From contig JADJMO010000002.1 of NCBI GenBank assembly GCA_016709545.1, forward strand, positions 555,072-619,071: a stretch of 64,000 nt of DNA, read 5' to 3'. A program made the position numbers and the translations under genes. The stretch is from Myxococcales bacterium. Lineage in GTDB: Bacteria > Myxococcota_A > Polyangia > Polyangiales > JADJMO01. The notes beneath the pieces are model-generated. The model saw only the letters and a program-made list of their open reading frames with translations. It made no database searches and was not told the origin of the DNA. Below, in pieces: positions 34,900 to 44,223 of this stretch; the first letter of the stretch is position 1; each line of letters opens with the position of its first letter.

Positions 34900-35582
34900 A
34901 TGCTTCGCTTCCTCCTCCTCACCCCCTCGTCGCCGCGCTCGCGGGGTGCACCAGCAACCCCAACGGCTGCGGCGCCAGCGGCTGTCCACGCGCCACCGGC
35001 ACGACCCGGCTGCTCTCTGGCAGCGTCGTCCGCTCCATCGCCGGCGAGGCGCCGCGCACGCTGTCGCTCGTCGCCTCCCCTTCGCCCACCACGCCCGACG
35101 CCTGCTCGATCAGCGGACTCGGGGTCGAGGTGTTCCAGAACGAGTTCGTGAACGGCACCGGGCCGATCCTCGCGTGCCCCACGGGCAGCGACCGCGGCTT
35201 CCTCGACGTGCTGCTCACCCGCCTCGGCGACGTGCGCGAGTTCACCGTCGGCACTCGCACCGTCGCCGCCGGCGACCTCGGGATCGTCGCCGAGATCTGC
35301 GTGCCCACCGGCGACCGCGGCTGCAACCTCTGCAAGATCGGCCTCGAGGACACCAAGGCCACGGTCACGGTCGAGGAGGCCACGGGCGGCAAGGCGGCGT
35401 ACCCGAAGCTCGTGACCAGCGACTACAAGCGCGTGTTCCGCGTGGAGGTCGACACGGGCGTGCGCAGCTCGTCGTCGGCGGGCGGAGCGTGTCCGACGGT
35501 CGCGACGAAGCTCGTCGTGCGCTTCGAGCAGACCGCGGCCGACTGGCGCTACGACCCGAGCGGTCCCTGCCTGTGTGAGTAG
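34900..35582 (+). CDS. Lipoprotein, frameshifted within the signal peptide
   Basis: The ATG at 34900 (AAGGGA upstream) encodes MLRFLLLTP. After a run of five Cs (34921-34925) the neighbouring frame carries on as LVAALAGCTSNPNG, giving a perfect lipobox LAGC. The body, in that second frame to 35582, is a Cys-rich beta domain (VPTGDRGCNLCKIGLEDTKA … GPCLCE). A one-base indel in the C-run restores a ~227-residue lipoprotein. The alternative start at 34884 avoids the shift but gives a poor signal peptide. Confidence 0.65.
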
Positions 35583-35619
35583 AGGGATGCCCGCTGTGTT
35601 CGCGGCGCGTCGGCACCAC

Positions 35620-37896
35620 CTATCCGAGGACCTCCCGCACTCTTCGCGTGAGCGAGGTGGGCGTGAACGGCTTCTGGAGGAAAGCGACGTCGGCGTCGAG
35701 GAGCCCGTGCTGGAGGATGGCGTCGTCGGTGTAGCCGGACATGTAGAGCACCTTCATCGACGGCCTGTCGGGCGCGAGGCGTTCGGCGAGTTGCCGCCCA
35801 CCCATCCGCGGAAGCACGACGTCGGTCAACAGCAGATCGATGTTCGCGCCGTACTGCTCGCAGATGAGCATCGCCTCACCAGCGTTGGGGGCGGCGAGGA
35901 CCACATACCCCTCCCGCCGGAGAATCGTCGTGGCGAGCACGCGCACCTGTTCCTCGTCCTCGACGAGCAGGACGGTACCGGTGCGGTGCTCGAGCGGGAT
36001 GTGGGGGATCGACTGGGAGGGTAGAGCAGCGGCGGCGGCGCTCACCCGCGGGAAGTAGATCTTGAACGTCGTCCCTTTGTCCAACTCGCTGTAGACCAGG
36101 ATGTGTCCGCCACTCTGCTTGACGATCCCGAAGACCGTCGCGAGGCCGAGCCCGGTCCCTTTGCCTAGCGCCTTCGTGGTGAAGAATGGCTCGAAGATCT
36201 TGCGCTGGGTGTCCTTGTCCATCCCGACGCCGTCGTCGGTCACCGCGAGCTCCACGTACGCGCCGGCCGCCACGTCGTGGTGCGCGCGGGCGTAGTCGGC
36301 GTCGATCTCGACGTTGGCGATCCCGATCGTCAGGTGGCCGCCCCGTGGCATCGCGTCGCGCGCGTTGACAGCGAGGTTCATGACAATCTGCTCGATCTGC
36401 CCAGGGTCGGCCTTGATGTTGCCGACGTCGCGCACGTTCAGCATGGTCAAGTCGATGTCGGCGCCGAGGAGACGGCCCAGCATCTTCTCGACGCCGGAGA
36501 GCAGCTCGTTCAGGCTGAGAACTCTGACCTCCATGACCTGTTGCCTGCTGAACGCCAGGAGCTGCCGCGTGAGGTCGGTTGCTCGCTCCGCTGCCTTCCT
36601 GATCTCCTCGATGTCGCTGTGGAGTGGCTCGCCACGCTTCAGCCCGCCGCCGATGAGGTCTGCGTAGCTGAGGATGACGGAGAGCATGTTGTTGAAGTCG
36701 TGCGCGACTCCACCGGCGAGTCGCCCGACCGCCTCCATCTTCTGCGCTTGCATGAGCTGAGCCTCGAGCTTCCGTCGCGCCGTGACGTCCGTCTGGACCG
36801 CCACCCAGTTCACGAGCTGACCGCCGGCATCCCTGACCGGCGACACGGCCAGGCTGTTCCAGAAGGTCGAACCGTCCTTGCGGAAGTTGAGCAATTCGAC
36901 GGTGCAAGCCCGCCCCTCCTGGATGGCCTCACGGAGCGTCGCGATCGCGACGCCGTCCGTACCAGGCCCCTGCATGAAGTTGCCGTTCAACCCGAGCACC
37001 TCGGCGGCCTCGTAACCCGTCATCCGCGTGAAGCCTGGGCTCGCGTAGATGATCGGGTTACCGGGGCTCAGTGGATCGGTGATGATGATGCCCTGCAACA
37101 CGGCCCGGATCGCCCGATCGCGCAGGCGCAGATCGTCTTCGGCGCGCCTGCGCACCGTGATGTCACGAACGTTGCACTGGATGACCCTCTCGCCATCGAC
37201 CAGATAGACGTTGCTGACGAACTCGACGGCGACCTCGCGCCCGTCGGTCGTCCGGAGCGGCAGATCCTCGTAGCGGACGTAGTCTTTGTCTTGCAGCTCG
37301 GCGAACGAGGCCTTCGAGGCTGCCATGTCCGCGAACGGCCCGATTTCCCAGAGCTGCTTGCCCAGGAAGGCTCCACGGGCGAAGCCCGTGAGCTCGGTCA
37401 TGAATGGATTGGCGTCGACCACCCGTCCGCTCACGCCCTCGAGGATCAGGATCCCGTCCTTGGCGGACTCGAACAGGCGGCGGTAGCGCATCTCGGACGT
37501 CGTGAGGCGCATGTCTGCGAGCTTGCGCGTGGTGATGTCGAGGACGTGTGCGAGGAGCAGGGGGGATCCACCCTCGTCGTCGACCTCGCGGTGGATCGTG
37601 ATGCGAACCCAGATGTCGCCCGCCTCGCGCGCTCGAAGCCGCTCCTCGAAGGCTGGGCACGGCTCGCCAGCCAGCAGGCCCCGTACGACCTCGCGGCTCG
37701 CGGTGACGTCTTCCGGATGGGTGAGCGAGAAGAGCGAGGTACCGACCAGATCCTCGGTGGAGAACCCGAGCATCGCCGCAAACGCCTCGTTGACTCGACG
37801 CAACGACGCGTCGGAGCCCATGATCACGGCGCCGAACGGCGCATTCTCGAAGAATACGCGGTACAGACCGCCCAACTCGCGGCGTTCAACCCCCAT
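35620..37896 (-). CDS. Hybrid histidine kinase: PAS-PAS-LOV-like, HisKA, HATPase, receiver
   Basis: 758 residues, soluble. PAS 1 ~8-125 and PAS 2 ~135-260. A LOV-type PAS ~265-375 reads GLNGNFMQGP where LOV proteins have G.NCRFLQG; the flavin-bonding Cys is Gly (~303), though the following NFRKDGSTFWN and VAVQTDVT are typical LOV. The phosphoacceptor His is in GGVAHDFNN (~398). The ATPase has DDGVGMDKD and KGTGLGLATV. A C-terminal receiver has Asp in LLLTDVVLPR (~691) and Lys in FLQKPFTP. A cytoplasmic sensor whose own receiver may act as phosphate sink. ATG at 37896. Standing alone. Confidence 0.92.
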   Translation of the reverse strand: MGVERRELGGLYRVFFENAPFGAVIMGSDASLRRVNEAFAAMLGFSTEDLVGTSLFSLTHPEDVTASREVVRGLLAGEPCPAFEERLRAREAGDIWVRITIHREVDDEGGSPLLLAHVLDITTRKLADMRLTTSEMRYRRLFESAKDGILILEGVSGRVVDANPFMTELTGFARGAFLGKQLWEIGPFADMAASKASFAELQDKDYVRYEDLPLRTTDGREVAVEFVSNVYLVDGERVIQCNVRDITVRRRAEDDLRLRDRAIRAVLQGIIITDPLSPGNPIIYASPGFTRMTGYEAAEVLGLNGNFMQGPGTDGVAIATLREAIQEGRACTVELLNFRKDGSTFWNSLAVSPVRDAGGQLVNWVAVQTDVTARRKLEAQLMQAQKMEAVGRLAGGVAHDFNNMLSVILSYADLIGGGLKRGEPLHSDIEEIRKAAERATDLTRQLLAFSRQQVMEVRVLSLNELLSGVEKMLGRLLGADIDLTMLNVRDVGNIKADPGQIEQIVMNLAVNARDAMPRGGHLTIGIANVEIDADYARAHHDVAAGAYVELAVTDDGVGMDKDTQRKIFEPFFTTKALGKGTGLGLATVFGIVKQSGGHILVYSELDKGTTFKIYFPRVSAAAAALPSQSIPHIPLEHRTGTVLLVEDEEQVRVLATTILRREGYVVLAAPNAGEAMLICEQYGANIDLLLTDVVLPRMGGRQLAERLAPDRPSMKVLYMSGYTDDAILQHGLLDADVAFLQKPFTPTSLTRRVREVLG

Positions 37897-38023
37897 TTCA
37901 TACCCCCGACGGGAAGCTACCAGCCAGCGAGGCGCGCAGGCAGAGCTTGTTGCCTCGTTGCTCTGGCGTGGTCCCGTCGACCCGAGATCGCCGGCGCTGG
38001 GGGAGATCCGCTACGGTCGACGC

Positions 38024-38437
38024 GTGAAGCTCTACGCGTTCGACGGAATCACCGAGGCCCTCGACCTCGTGCCCCTCGCGGCGCGACGCGCGCTCGACCT
38101 CGCGGGCCTCAAGCTCTCGCGTGAGGGCTGGTCGAGCCTGTCGCACGAGGCGCGGATCGAGCTCGTGGAGCTCGGCGCGCACGAGCGCGTGGACACGAGG
38201 CGCGTGGCCGCGATCTGCGAACGAGCCTCCCCCCGACCAGAGTCGCTCGCGGTGGCGCCCGATCCGGACCCGACGACCCCCTCCGCGGAGGTCGTCACCG
38301 TGTTCGCGCCGCTCGGCGCGATCGCCACGCGATGGGCTGCTCTCTCCACGCTGGATCGCTATGCGCTCGCCAAGGTCGCCCAGCGGCCACGACCGGAGCG
38401 CGTGGCCGCGGCGTGGGCCGAGATCGTCGGAGCCTGA
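38024..38437 (+). CDS. Nitrate-reductase-associated (NarM-like) protein
   Basis: 137 residues from a GTG at 38024. It shows the two-part pattern of the Nitr_red_assoc family: FDGITEALDLVPLAARRALD then LKLSREGWSSLSHEARIELV, and a second part RWAALSTLDRYALAKVAQ. In cyanobacteria NarM is needed for nitrate-reductase activity. No nitrate reductase or molybdenum-cofactor gene is near, so the role here is uncertain. Its stop lies three bases from the convergent methyltransferase stop. Confidence 0.65.
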   Translation: MKLYAFDGITEALDLVPLAARRALDLAGLKLSREGWSSLSHEARIELVELGAHERVDTRRVAAICERASPRPESLAVAPDPDPTTPSAEVVTVFAPLGAIATRWAALSTLDRYALAKVAQRPRPERVAAAWAEIVGA

Positions 38438-38440
38438 GGC

Positions 38441-39112
38441 TCACTCGCCCGGGCTCGGTCGCTCCACGCGGCAGAAGCACCACACGAACTGCTGTTCGCG
38501 ACCGGCGGGTGTGTGGTGAATCTCCTCGCGGTGATCGACGAGCTCGAAGCGCGCGCCGAACGCACCGTGGAGGTGCTCGGCGTCGTAGCGCACGACGTCG
38601 AGGCCGCTGCACTGGAGGGGACCGTCGGGCCCGAAGGTGCCGACGATGACGTGACCACCCGGGCGGACGCTGCGCGCCACCTGGGCGACGTAGCGCGCGC
38701 GCTCGGCCTCACCGGTCAGGAAGTGGAACACCGCGCGGTCGTGCCAGACGTCGTAGTAGGCCGGGGGCAGGTCGGCGGTGGTGACGTCGCCGACGATCCA
38801 GCGCACCCGGGCGGCCGCCTCGCCGAGCCGACGCTGCGTGACCTCGAGGGCCGTGGCGGCGATGTCGAGCACGGTCACGTCGAAGCCGCCGTCCGCGACG
38901 AGGTCGTCGACCAGCGTGGACTCGCCGCCGCCGACATCCAGGATCGCCTTGCCCCCGGCGGCGCGGATCAGCGCCAGCGAGGTGTCGAGGTGCTCGCGGT
39001 ACCAGCTCACCTCGGTGGGCTGCTTGGTCTGGTAGACGCGATTCCAGTGCTCGGTCGACTGCGTGGTCACGTCCGTGGGATACGGCGACAGGGCCGAAGG
39101 GTTCGCCACCAC
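38441..39112 (-). CDS. Class I SAM-dependent methyltransferase
   Basis: 223 residues with motif I ILDVGGGESTLVDDL, acidic motif II VTVLDIAATALE, and YDVWHDRAVFHFLTG typical of a UbiE/thiopurine-like methyltransferase subfamily that starts with HWNRVY…P.EVSWY. Substrate unknown. GTG start at 39112; another GTG, at D-V-T-T just before STEHWNRV, is a plausible shorter start. Confidence 0.85.
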   Translation of the reverse strand: MVANPSALSPYPTDVTTQSTEHWNRVYQTKQPTEVSWYREHLDTSLALIRAAGGKAILDVGGGESTLVDDLVADGGFDVTVLDIAATALEVTQRRLGEAAARVRWIVGDVTTADLPPAYYDVWHDRAVFHFLTGEAERARYVAQVARSVRPGGHVIVGTFGPDGPLQCSGLDVVRYDAEHLHGAFGARFELVDHREEIHHTPAGREQQFVWCFCRVERPSPGE

Positions 39113-39136
39113 GAAAGCCGAGGGACCGAGCGACGA

Positions 39137-40288
39137 TCACATGCGCAGGCGACCGTTCGCGGCGCAGGTGGTGCCGAGCGCCGGCGAGACCACGCCGGTC
39201 ACGGTGGGCGTGCCCAGGAGGGTGTTGAACCGGACCCAGCCGGCAGCCCCGCCGCCGTTGCCGGCCTCGGCGGCGACGCCTGTGCCCGCGCCTCCCGTGA
39301 GGGTGGTCCCCGCCGACCCTGCGCCACCCGCGCCCTCGGTGCCCGCGGTGTCGCCCTTCGCGGCGACCGCGCTCGGCTGTCCCTTCTCACCGTCGCCACC
39401 GCCGTTGTTGGAGCCACCGCCGCCGCCGTTCGCGGTCAGCGAGCCCGCGACGACGATCTCCTTCGACTCGAGCAGGATCGCACCGCCGGAGCCGCCGCCA
39501 CCGCCGAGGTTGAGCGCGCTATGGCCGCCACCGCCGGGCACGTGGACGCGGCCGCTCGGGCCGACGTGGATCTTCCGACCCGCGACGAGCTGCACCGCTG
39601 CACCACCTGCGCCGGGATACGGACCGCCACCGCTCGAGCCACCCAGCAGCGGGACGAGCTCCGGCGTCCCGTAGGTCTTGCCCCCCGAGGCGAGGCTCGC
39701 GCCCGCAGCGCCACCGAGGCCGCAGAACCCAGCGCCGCCGCCACGCTTCCCGGGAGTACCCGCGTAGCGCCCGCCACCGAGGCCCGGCCCGTCGGCCTCG
39801 ATGCCGATGCCCTGCAGCGCTCCGCCGGCGAGACCCGGCTCGCCGTCGAGGTGGCCGAGGATCTCGATCGTCTCGAGCGCGACGAGGATGATGGGGCGCG
39901 TGCCCGACAGAGCGACCGTCTGGCCGGCGTCGATGCGGATGTTGCGCGCGACGAACACCGCGTAGCGGTTCTTGCCGTCCGAGTAGTCGAGGAACTTGTA
40001 CTTCGTGCCCTCGCCGTCGCACTGCGTCTTGCCCGAGTCGGTGAGGCTCAGGGTGTTGCCACAGTAGTCCGCGTCCCACACGAGGTCGGACGTGAGGCCC
40101 GAGAAGTCGAGCTTCCCCTCGTCGACGTTGCTCGGGGAGAAGCCGAGCGGGCCATGGGTGGAGGCGTCTGCGTCCGTCGCGCCGTCGACGGCGTCGACGC
40201 CGGTGTCCGTGGGGGTCACGGGGGTCGGATCGCCACCACACCCGAGGAAGAAGAGCGAGAGAAGAAAGGGCGTGGTGTACTTCGTCAT
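39137..40288 (-). CDS. Glycine-rich secreted lipoprotein
   Basis: 383 residues: MTKYTTPFLLSLFFLGC with lipobox FLGC, an Asp-rich linker, then an ordered region (FVARNIRIDAGQTVALSGTR). A Gly-rich body follows with GGGGSGGAILLESKEIVV and many G/N clusters. This pattern is common in myxobacterial proteins thought to form right-handed beta-helices on the cell surface. No enzyme motif. ATG at 40288, divergent from the propeller lipoprotein with about 107 bases between. Confidence 0.75.
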   Translation of the reverse strand: MTKYTTPFLLSLFFLGCGGDPTPVTPTDTGVDAVDGATDADASTHGPLGFSPSNVDEGKLDFSGLTSDLVWDADYCGNTLSLTDSGKTQCDGEGTKYKFLDYSDGKNRYAVFVARNIRIDAGQTVALSGTRPIILVALETIEILGHLDGEPGLAGGALQGIGIEADGPGLGGGRYAGTPGKRGGGAGFCGLGGAAGASLASGGKTYGTPELVPLLGGSSGGGPYPGAGGAAVQLVAGRKIHVGPSGRVHVPGGGGHSALNLGGGGGSGGAILLESKEIVVAGSLTANGGGGGSNNGGGDGEKGQPSAVAAKGDTAGTEGAGGAGSAGTTLTGGAGTGVAAEAGNGGGAAGWVRFNTLLGTPTVTGVVSPALGTTCAANGRLRM

Positions 40289-40395
40289 GTCGTTGGGTCG
40301 TCCACCGAACGGACGCCGTTACACGGTGTGCGCCCGCGCAATGACCGCATCGAGCTGCTAGATCGAATCCCTGCCCCATCCGTCCCATCGTCCCG

Positions 40396-41655
40396 ATGCG
40401 CCCCCTCGCCCTCGCCGCCGCGCTCCTCCTCCCCGCCTGTCGCGGCAGCGGCACGTCCGAGGTGCGCGCCGATCCCGTCGACGCGGCCAAGGTCGTCGAC
40501 GCCCCGGTCACCCCCGCCGCCGTCTGGGTCCTCGACCGCTTCGTCCTCGTGGCCGGTCAGGTCGTCGACCTCGAGAAGCAGACCAAGACCCACGAGCTCA
40601 CCAAGGCCCCGAAGGCCGAGGCGTGGAAGGGCACCCGCGGGTACGTCGTCGGCAAGGACGACGTGCTCCGCGCCTACGACCTGACCACCGGCGCCACCGC
40701 GTGGAGCGCGACGCCCGCGCACCCTTGCTACCACCTCGTCGCGGGCGAGCGGTACGCGTACTGCGTCCACGACTCGCAGATCACCGCGTACGCCGCCAAG
40801 GACGGCGCCGCGACGCCGCTCCCCGGCACCACCAAGATCGGCACCGCGCAGCTGGTCGAGACCAAGGACCGCACGCTCGTCTTCACGTACGCCGACGTGC
40901 GGCGCTACGACGCGAGCCTTTCGCCCCTCGCCGCGACGCCGGTCAAGTTCGCGACGCTCTACCCCGAGCCGTACGCGACGAAGCTCGGTCCGTGCCTCGC
41001 GCACCATCGAACCCCGGGCGGCCTCGACGTCGCGTGCTTCACCCCCACCGGCGACCTGCGCTTCCAGGAAGTGTTCCCCACCGCCAAGCCGGGCGACCCC
41101 ACGACCTGGTTCCAGGTCTCCCGGCACGGGAGCTTCGTCCTCGCGACCTCCGTGTGGGGCGCGACGAAGCGCACCGTGCTCGTCGACGTCCCCACCAAGG
41201 GCGGCCCACCGTTCGAGGTCGCGCGGCTCGAGGAGAGCACGCTCGCCTCGGTGGTGCGCGCCGACGGATCGCTCGAGGGGCTGCTGACGAGTCGCGGCAA
41301 GACGATCGCGCTCGTGGACGCGAAGGGCGTCGCGCGCTGGACGACGCCGTACTCCGGGCACGGCGAGACGGGGCGCGCCGCGCTGGTCGGCAACACGGTC
41401 GTGCTCGCGGTCTACCACACGGCCGCGAGCGGCTGTCAGCTGTTCGGCCACGACCTCGCCACGGGCAAGCTGCTCTGGACGGGAGACGTGCTGCAGCTCC
41501 CCATCGCGCACAGCGCCTACTCGAACGACGTGGACCTCGAGGTGCGCGGCGACCTCGTGCGCCTCTCGGGCCACGAAGCCGGCGTCCGCTACGAGCAGCT
41601 GTTCGAGGCCGCCACCGGCAAGCGCGTGTTCGCCGAAGCGAAGATGCGCTGGTAG
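40396..41655 (+). CDS. PQQ-like beta-propeller lipoprotein
   Basis: 419 residues: signal MRPLALAAALLLPAC (lipobox LPAC), then propeller-type repeats with Y-D-L-T-T-G-A-T-A-W-S and LATGKLLWTGD, the AxDxxTGxxxW pattern of PQQ/quinoprotein-like blades. Extra cysteines (HPCYHLV, AASGCQLF) suggest periplasmic disulphides. Likely a structural or binding role, as in BamB-like proteins, but no catalytic residues are evident. ATG at 40396. Confidence 0.75.
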   Translation: MRPLALAAALLLPACRGSGTSEVRADPVDAAKVVDAPVTPAAVWVLDRFVLVAGQVVDLEKQTKTHELTKAPKAEAWKGTRGYVVGKDDVLRAYDLTTGATAWSATPAHPCYHLVAGERYAYCVHDSQITAYAAKDGAATPLPGTTKIGTAQLVETKDRTLVFTYADVRRYDASLSPLAATPVKFATLYPEPYATKLGPCLAHHRTPGGLDVACFTPTGDLRFQEVFPTAKPGDPTTWFQVSRHGSFVLATSVWGATKRTVLVDVPTKGGPPFEVARLEESTLASVVRADGSLEGLLTSRGKTIALVDAKGVARWTTPYSGHGETGRAALVGNTVVLAVYHTAASGCQLFGHDLATGKLLWTGDVLQLPIAHSAYSNDVDLEVRGDLVRLSGHEAGVRYEQLFEAATGKRVFAEAKMRW

Positions 41656-41663
41656 CCGAACCG

Positions 41664-42488
41664 TCAGTTGGTGGTGGTCTTGTACAGCGTGCCGGACTTC
41701 TCGATCGTCCAGAGGTAGCCGCCCATGCCGGCCATCGCGACGGTGTCGTGCCAGTCGCCGGCCTTGCCGACCTGGATCCACTTCGCCGTGGTCGGGTCGG
41801 TCTTGTAGAGGGTGCCCGAGGTCTCGATCGACCAGAGCGCGCCACCGGCCGCGACGAGGTGGGCGGTGTTCTTCCAGTCCCCCGTCTTGCCGAGCTGCTT
41901 CCAGGCCCCGGTCCGCTCGGTCTTGTAGAGGTTGCCCGACGCCTCGATGGTGTAGAGGCTGCCGTTGAGCGCCGTGAGCCGCCTCGTGTTCTTCCAGTCG
42001 CCCGACTTGCCGACCTGCGCCCAGACGCCCGTCGCCTCGTCGGTCTTGTAGAGGTTGCCCGACGCCTCGATGGTCCAGAGCGTGCCCGAGTCGGCCGTCA
42101 TCGCGACGGTGTTCTTCCAGTCGCCCGGCTTGCCGATCTGGACCCACTTGCCGGTCTTGTCGGTCTTGTAGAGCGTCCCCGACGACTCGATCGACCAGAC
42201 GAAGCCGTTGTCTCCAGCCATCACCACTGTGTTCTTCCACTCGCCGGTCTTCCCGAGTTGCTTCCAGACGCCGGTCGCCTCGGTGACGTAGAGGCTGCCC
42301 GAGGCCTCGATGGTGTAGAGCTTGTCGTCGAGCACGGTCATGTGCCGGGTGTTGGCCCAGTCGCCGGTCTTGCCCACCTGGGTCCAGGTGCCGGCGTCCG
42401 CGGACGCGGAGCGCGTGCCGCCGAACAGCGTGGCCGCGGCCGCGACGAGCCCGAGACCGAGCTTCGCGAGCGTGTTGGTCGAATTCAT
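41664..42488 (-). CDS. Secreted six-repeat tectonin-like propeller
   Basis: 274 residues with a signal peptide (LGLGLVAAAATLFGGTRSASA) and six ~40-residue repeats. Each reads W.Q(V/L/I)GK.G(D/E)W.(N/D)T………(L/V)(Y/W)(T/S)IE.SG.LY.T. The spacing is that of tectonin or tachylectin-type blades, which form six-bladed sugar-binding propellers. Myxobacteria make lectins of this general kind for cell-surface recognition. All six repeats are complete, so a closed propeller is expected. ATG at 42488 with a GGGGGA ribosome-binding site. Convergent with the PQQ-like lipoprotein. Confidence 0.8.
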   Translation of the reverse strand: MNSTNTLAKLGLGLVAAAATLFGGTRSASADAGTWTQVGKTGDWANTRHMTVLDDKLYTIEASGSLYVTEATGVWKQLGKTGEWKNTVVMAGDNGFVWSIESSGTLYKTDKTGKWVQIGKPGDWKNTVAMTADSGTLWTIEASGNLYKTDEATGVWAQVGKSGDWKNTRRLTALNGSLYTIEASGNLYKTERTGAWKQLGKTGDWKNTAHLVAAGGALWSIETSGTLYKTDPTTAKWIQVGKAGDWHDTVAMAGMGGYLWTIEKSGTLYKTTTN

Positions 42489-42636
42489 GTGCAGTTCCCC
42501 CTCACCTGGGAGCGCCAGGTCGCCGGCGCAGCATAGCCGAAGCCGCTGGTGTCCGCGGACCATCCTCGAGGTGGATCTCGCCCGCACGCATCGGAGCGCC
42601 TTGGCACAAAGCGCCGAAGCGAAGCTGCGCGGGTAG

Positions 42637-43305
42637 CTACCGAGCGACTGCGGCTGCGAGCTTGCGCAAGCGACCGACGAGGTCGTCGCGGAAGGCGAGC
42701 AGCGCCTCGGGTCGCACGTCACCGGGTAGCTTGGCGTCCGGCCCGATCGAGAGCTGCGAGAGGATCCAGGCCAGGGTGGCGGGCTCGGCGCCGCCGTCCT
42801 TGATCGCTGCGTCGGCGAGCGCGTCGTCGAGCGAACAGCCCGAGGACAGGAGGGCCTGCAGATCCACGAGATCGCGGATCTCGGCGCGGCTCACCAGCGC
42901 GCACACCTTGTTGGCGGCGATCTCTCGTCGCGAGTCCAGGCGAACGCCATCGACGACCTCCTTGTCCGACTCGACCGCGGGGGCTCGATCCACGACGATG
43001 TCGACCTTGCACGTCTCGGCGCCACGCCGGACGAGCAGGCGGCGAAAGTCGGGCGAGGCCTGGACGATGCTGCTCTCGGCGCCGATCGATCGCGCTGCCG
43101 CGCCGAGTGTGCGGACGGCTTGGTCCGCATCGGCCGTGGGCAGCCCGAACAGATCGAGGTCGTCCGTCGTGCGGTGGCCGAGCCAGTAGCCAGCGAGCGC
43201 AGCCCCACCGGTCAAGAACAGCTCGCCGTCGAGCGCGAAGAACGCGCGGACGAGATCCTGCTGCAGCGGGGTCAGGCGGCTAGGCGGGCGGGAGAACGCC
43301 GTCAT
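42637..43305 (-). CDS. AbiEii-like nucleotidyltransferase
   Basis: 222 residues with the nucleotidyltransferase motif: LTGGAALAGYWLGHRTTDDL then DLF (GG plus the D-x-D pair), a further Asp in CKVDIVVDR, and a helical C-terminus. This family includes the toxin halves of AbiE-type abortive-infection/toxin-antitoxin systems, which inactivate cellular targets by adding nucleotides. The gene starts (ATG 43305) inside the 3' end of a 90-residue gene, so the two form an operon. Toxin activity is inferred from the family. Confidence 0.8.
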   Translation of the reverse strand: MTAFSRPPSRLTPLQQDLVRAFFALDGELFLTGGAALAGYWLGHRTTDDLDLFGLPTADADQAVRTLGAAARSIGAESSIVQASPDFRRLLVRRGAETCKVDIVVDRAPAVESDKEVVDGVRLDSRREIAANKVCALVSRAEIRDLVDLQALLSSGCSLDDALADAAIKDGGAEPATLAWILSQLSIGPDAKLPGDVRPEALLAFRDDLVGRLRKLAAAVAR

Positions 43306-43552
43306 GACGGAAGCCCTCGAGGATCCAGTGCCAGAAGGGGCGTTTGCGGCCGAGGTGCGGGTCGATGTGGTCGAGGTCCCGCACGATCTCCGCGAGGGTC
43401 ATGTACTCGAAGACCTCGCGAAACCGCGCCTCTCGCAGGAGCGCGCCCTGCCACTGCGCGCGGATGCCCGGGTCCGGGTGCTGGAGGCGCGCACGGAACG
43501 TGGGCTCGTCGATCTCGACGTCCCAGAGGAACCAAGGGCGGCCCGAACCCAC
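43280..43552 (-). CDS. Small partner of the nucleotidyltransferase (putative antitoxin)
   Basis: 90 residues, charged and aromatic (FLWDVEIDEPTFRARLQHPD … GRKRPFWHWILEGF), no membrane segment and no obvious DNA-binding fold. GTG start at 43552. It overlaps the nucleotidyltransferase start by 26 bases. That order (small gene first, overlapping, then the nucleotidyltransferase) is what a toxin-antitoxin pair would show. It is not the AbiEi winged-helix type. Confidence 0.6.
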   Translation of the reverse strand: MGSGRPWFLWDVEIDEPTFRARLQHPDPGIRAQWQGALLREARFREVFEYMTLAEIVRDLDHIDPHLGRKRPFWHWILEGFRHDGVLPPA

Positions 43553-43567
43553 GGGGCCAATGTAGCA

Positions 43568-44201
43568 CTACACCTCGATCACCACCGGGTCGTTGCAGCC
43601 GCCGAGCAGGCGGCGCGTGGCCACGTTGAAGAACCTCGTCTCCGGTAGCTCGCCATCCATGTAGGCGCCGTACGCCTCGTGGATGTGGCCGAACACGTGC
43701 ACCTTCGGCCGCGCGACCCGCAGCCGCTCGCGCAAATCCGCGCACCCGACGCGCGCGCCGAGCACCATGCGGTCGCCGATGCGGTGCGGCGGCCCGTGCG
43801 TCACGAGCTTTATCGAGGCCCGTGGGGATCTTCGCCCACGTCTCCGCGATCACCGGCCCGCGCGCCTGGGTGAACGCCATCCCGCGGAACCACGGCGTGA
43901 CCGGCGACCCGAAGAGCCGCAGCCCCTCGAGCTCGAGCGCCTCGTCGCACAGGTAGTGGATCCCCCGCACCGCCGTGAGCCCGCGCACCGCCTCGGGATC
44001 GCGCTCGCAGCAACTGTCGTGGTTGCCGGCGACGAAGACCTTGTGACGGTGGGGCAGCGCCGCCATCCAGTTTAGGAACGGCGCGAGTTCTTCGAGCTTC
44101 CCGCGCCGCGTCGCGTCGCCGGCGTGGACGAGCAGGTCCCCGTCCGGCACCGACACCTGCCCGTGCGCGAGGTGGGTGTCCGAGAGGGCGACGAGCCGCA
44201 C
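43568..44201 (-). CDS. Calcineurin-like metallophosphoesterase, frameshifted
   Basis: About 210 residues. The N-terminal frame gives LVALSDTHLAHG (metal-binding DxH), LLVHAGDATRRG (GD) and VFVAGNHDSC (GNHD). The C-terminal frame gives VTHGPPHRIGDRM and VHVFGHIHEAYG (GHxH). All five metal motifs are present, but the frame changes at about 43808-43815 near AAA/TTT. GTG start at 44201, only 22 bases from the divergent M16 gene. Probably a working hydrolase with an assembly indel. Substrate unknown. Confidence 0.75.
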
Positions 44202-44223
44202 GAGTCCAGTCTATCGTGCGCGC

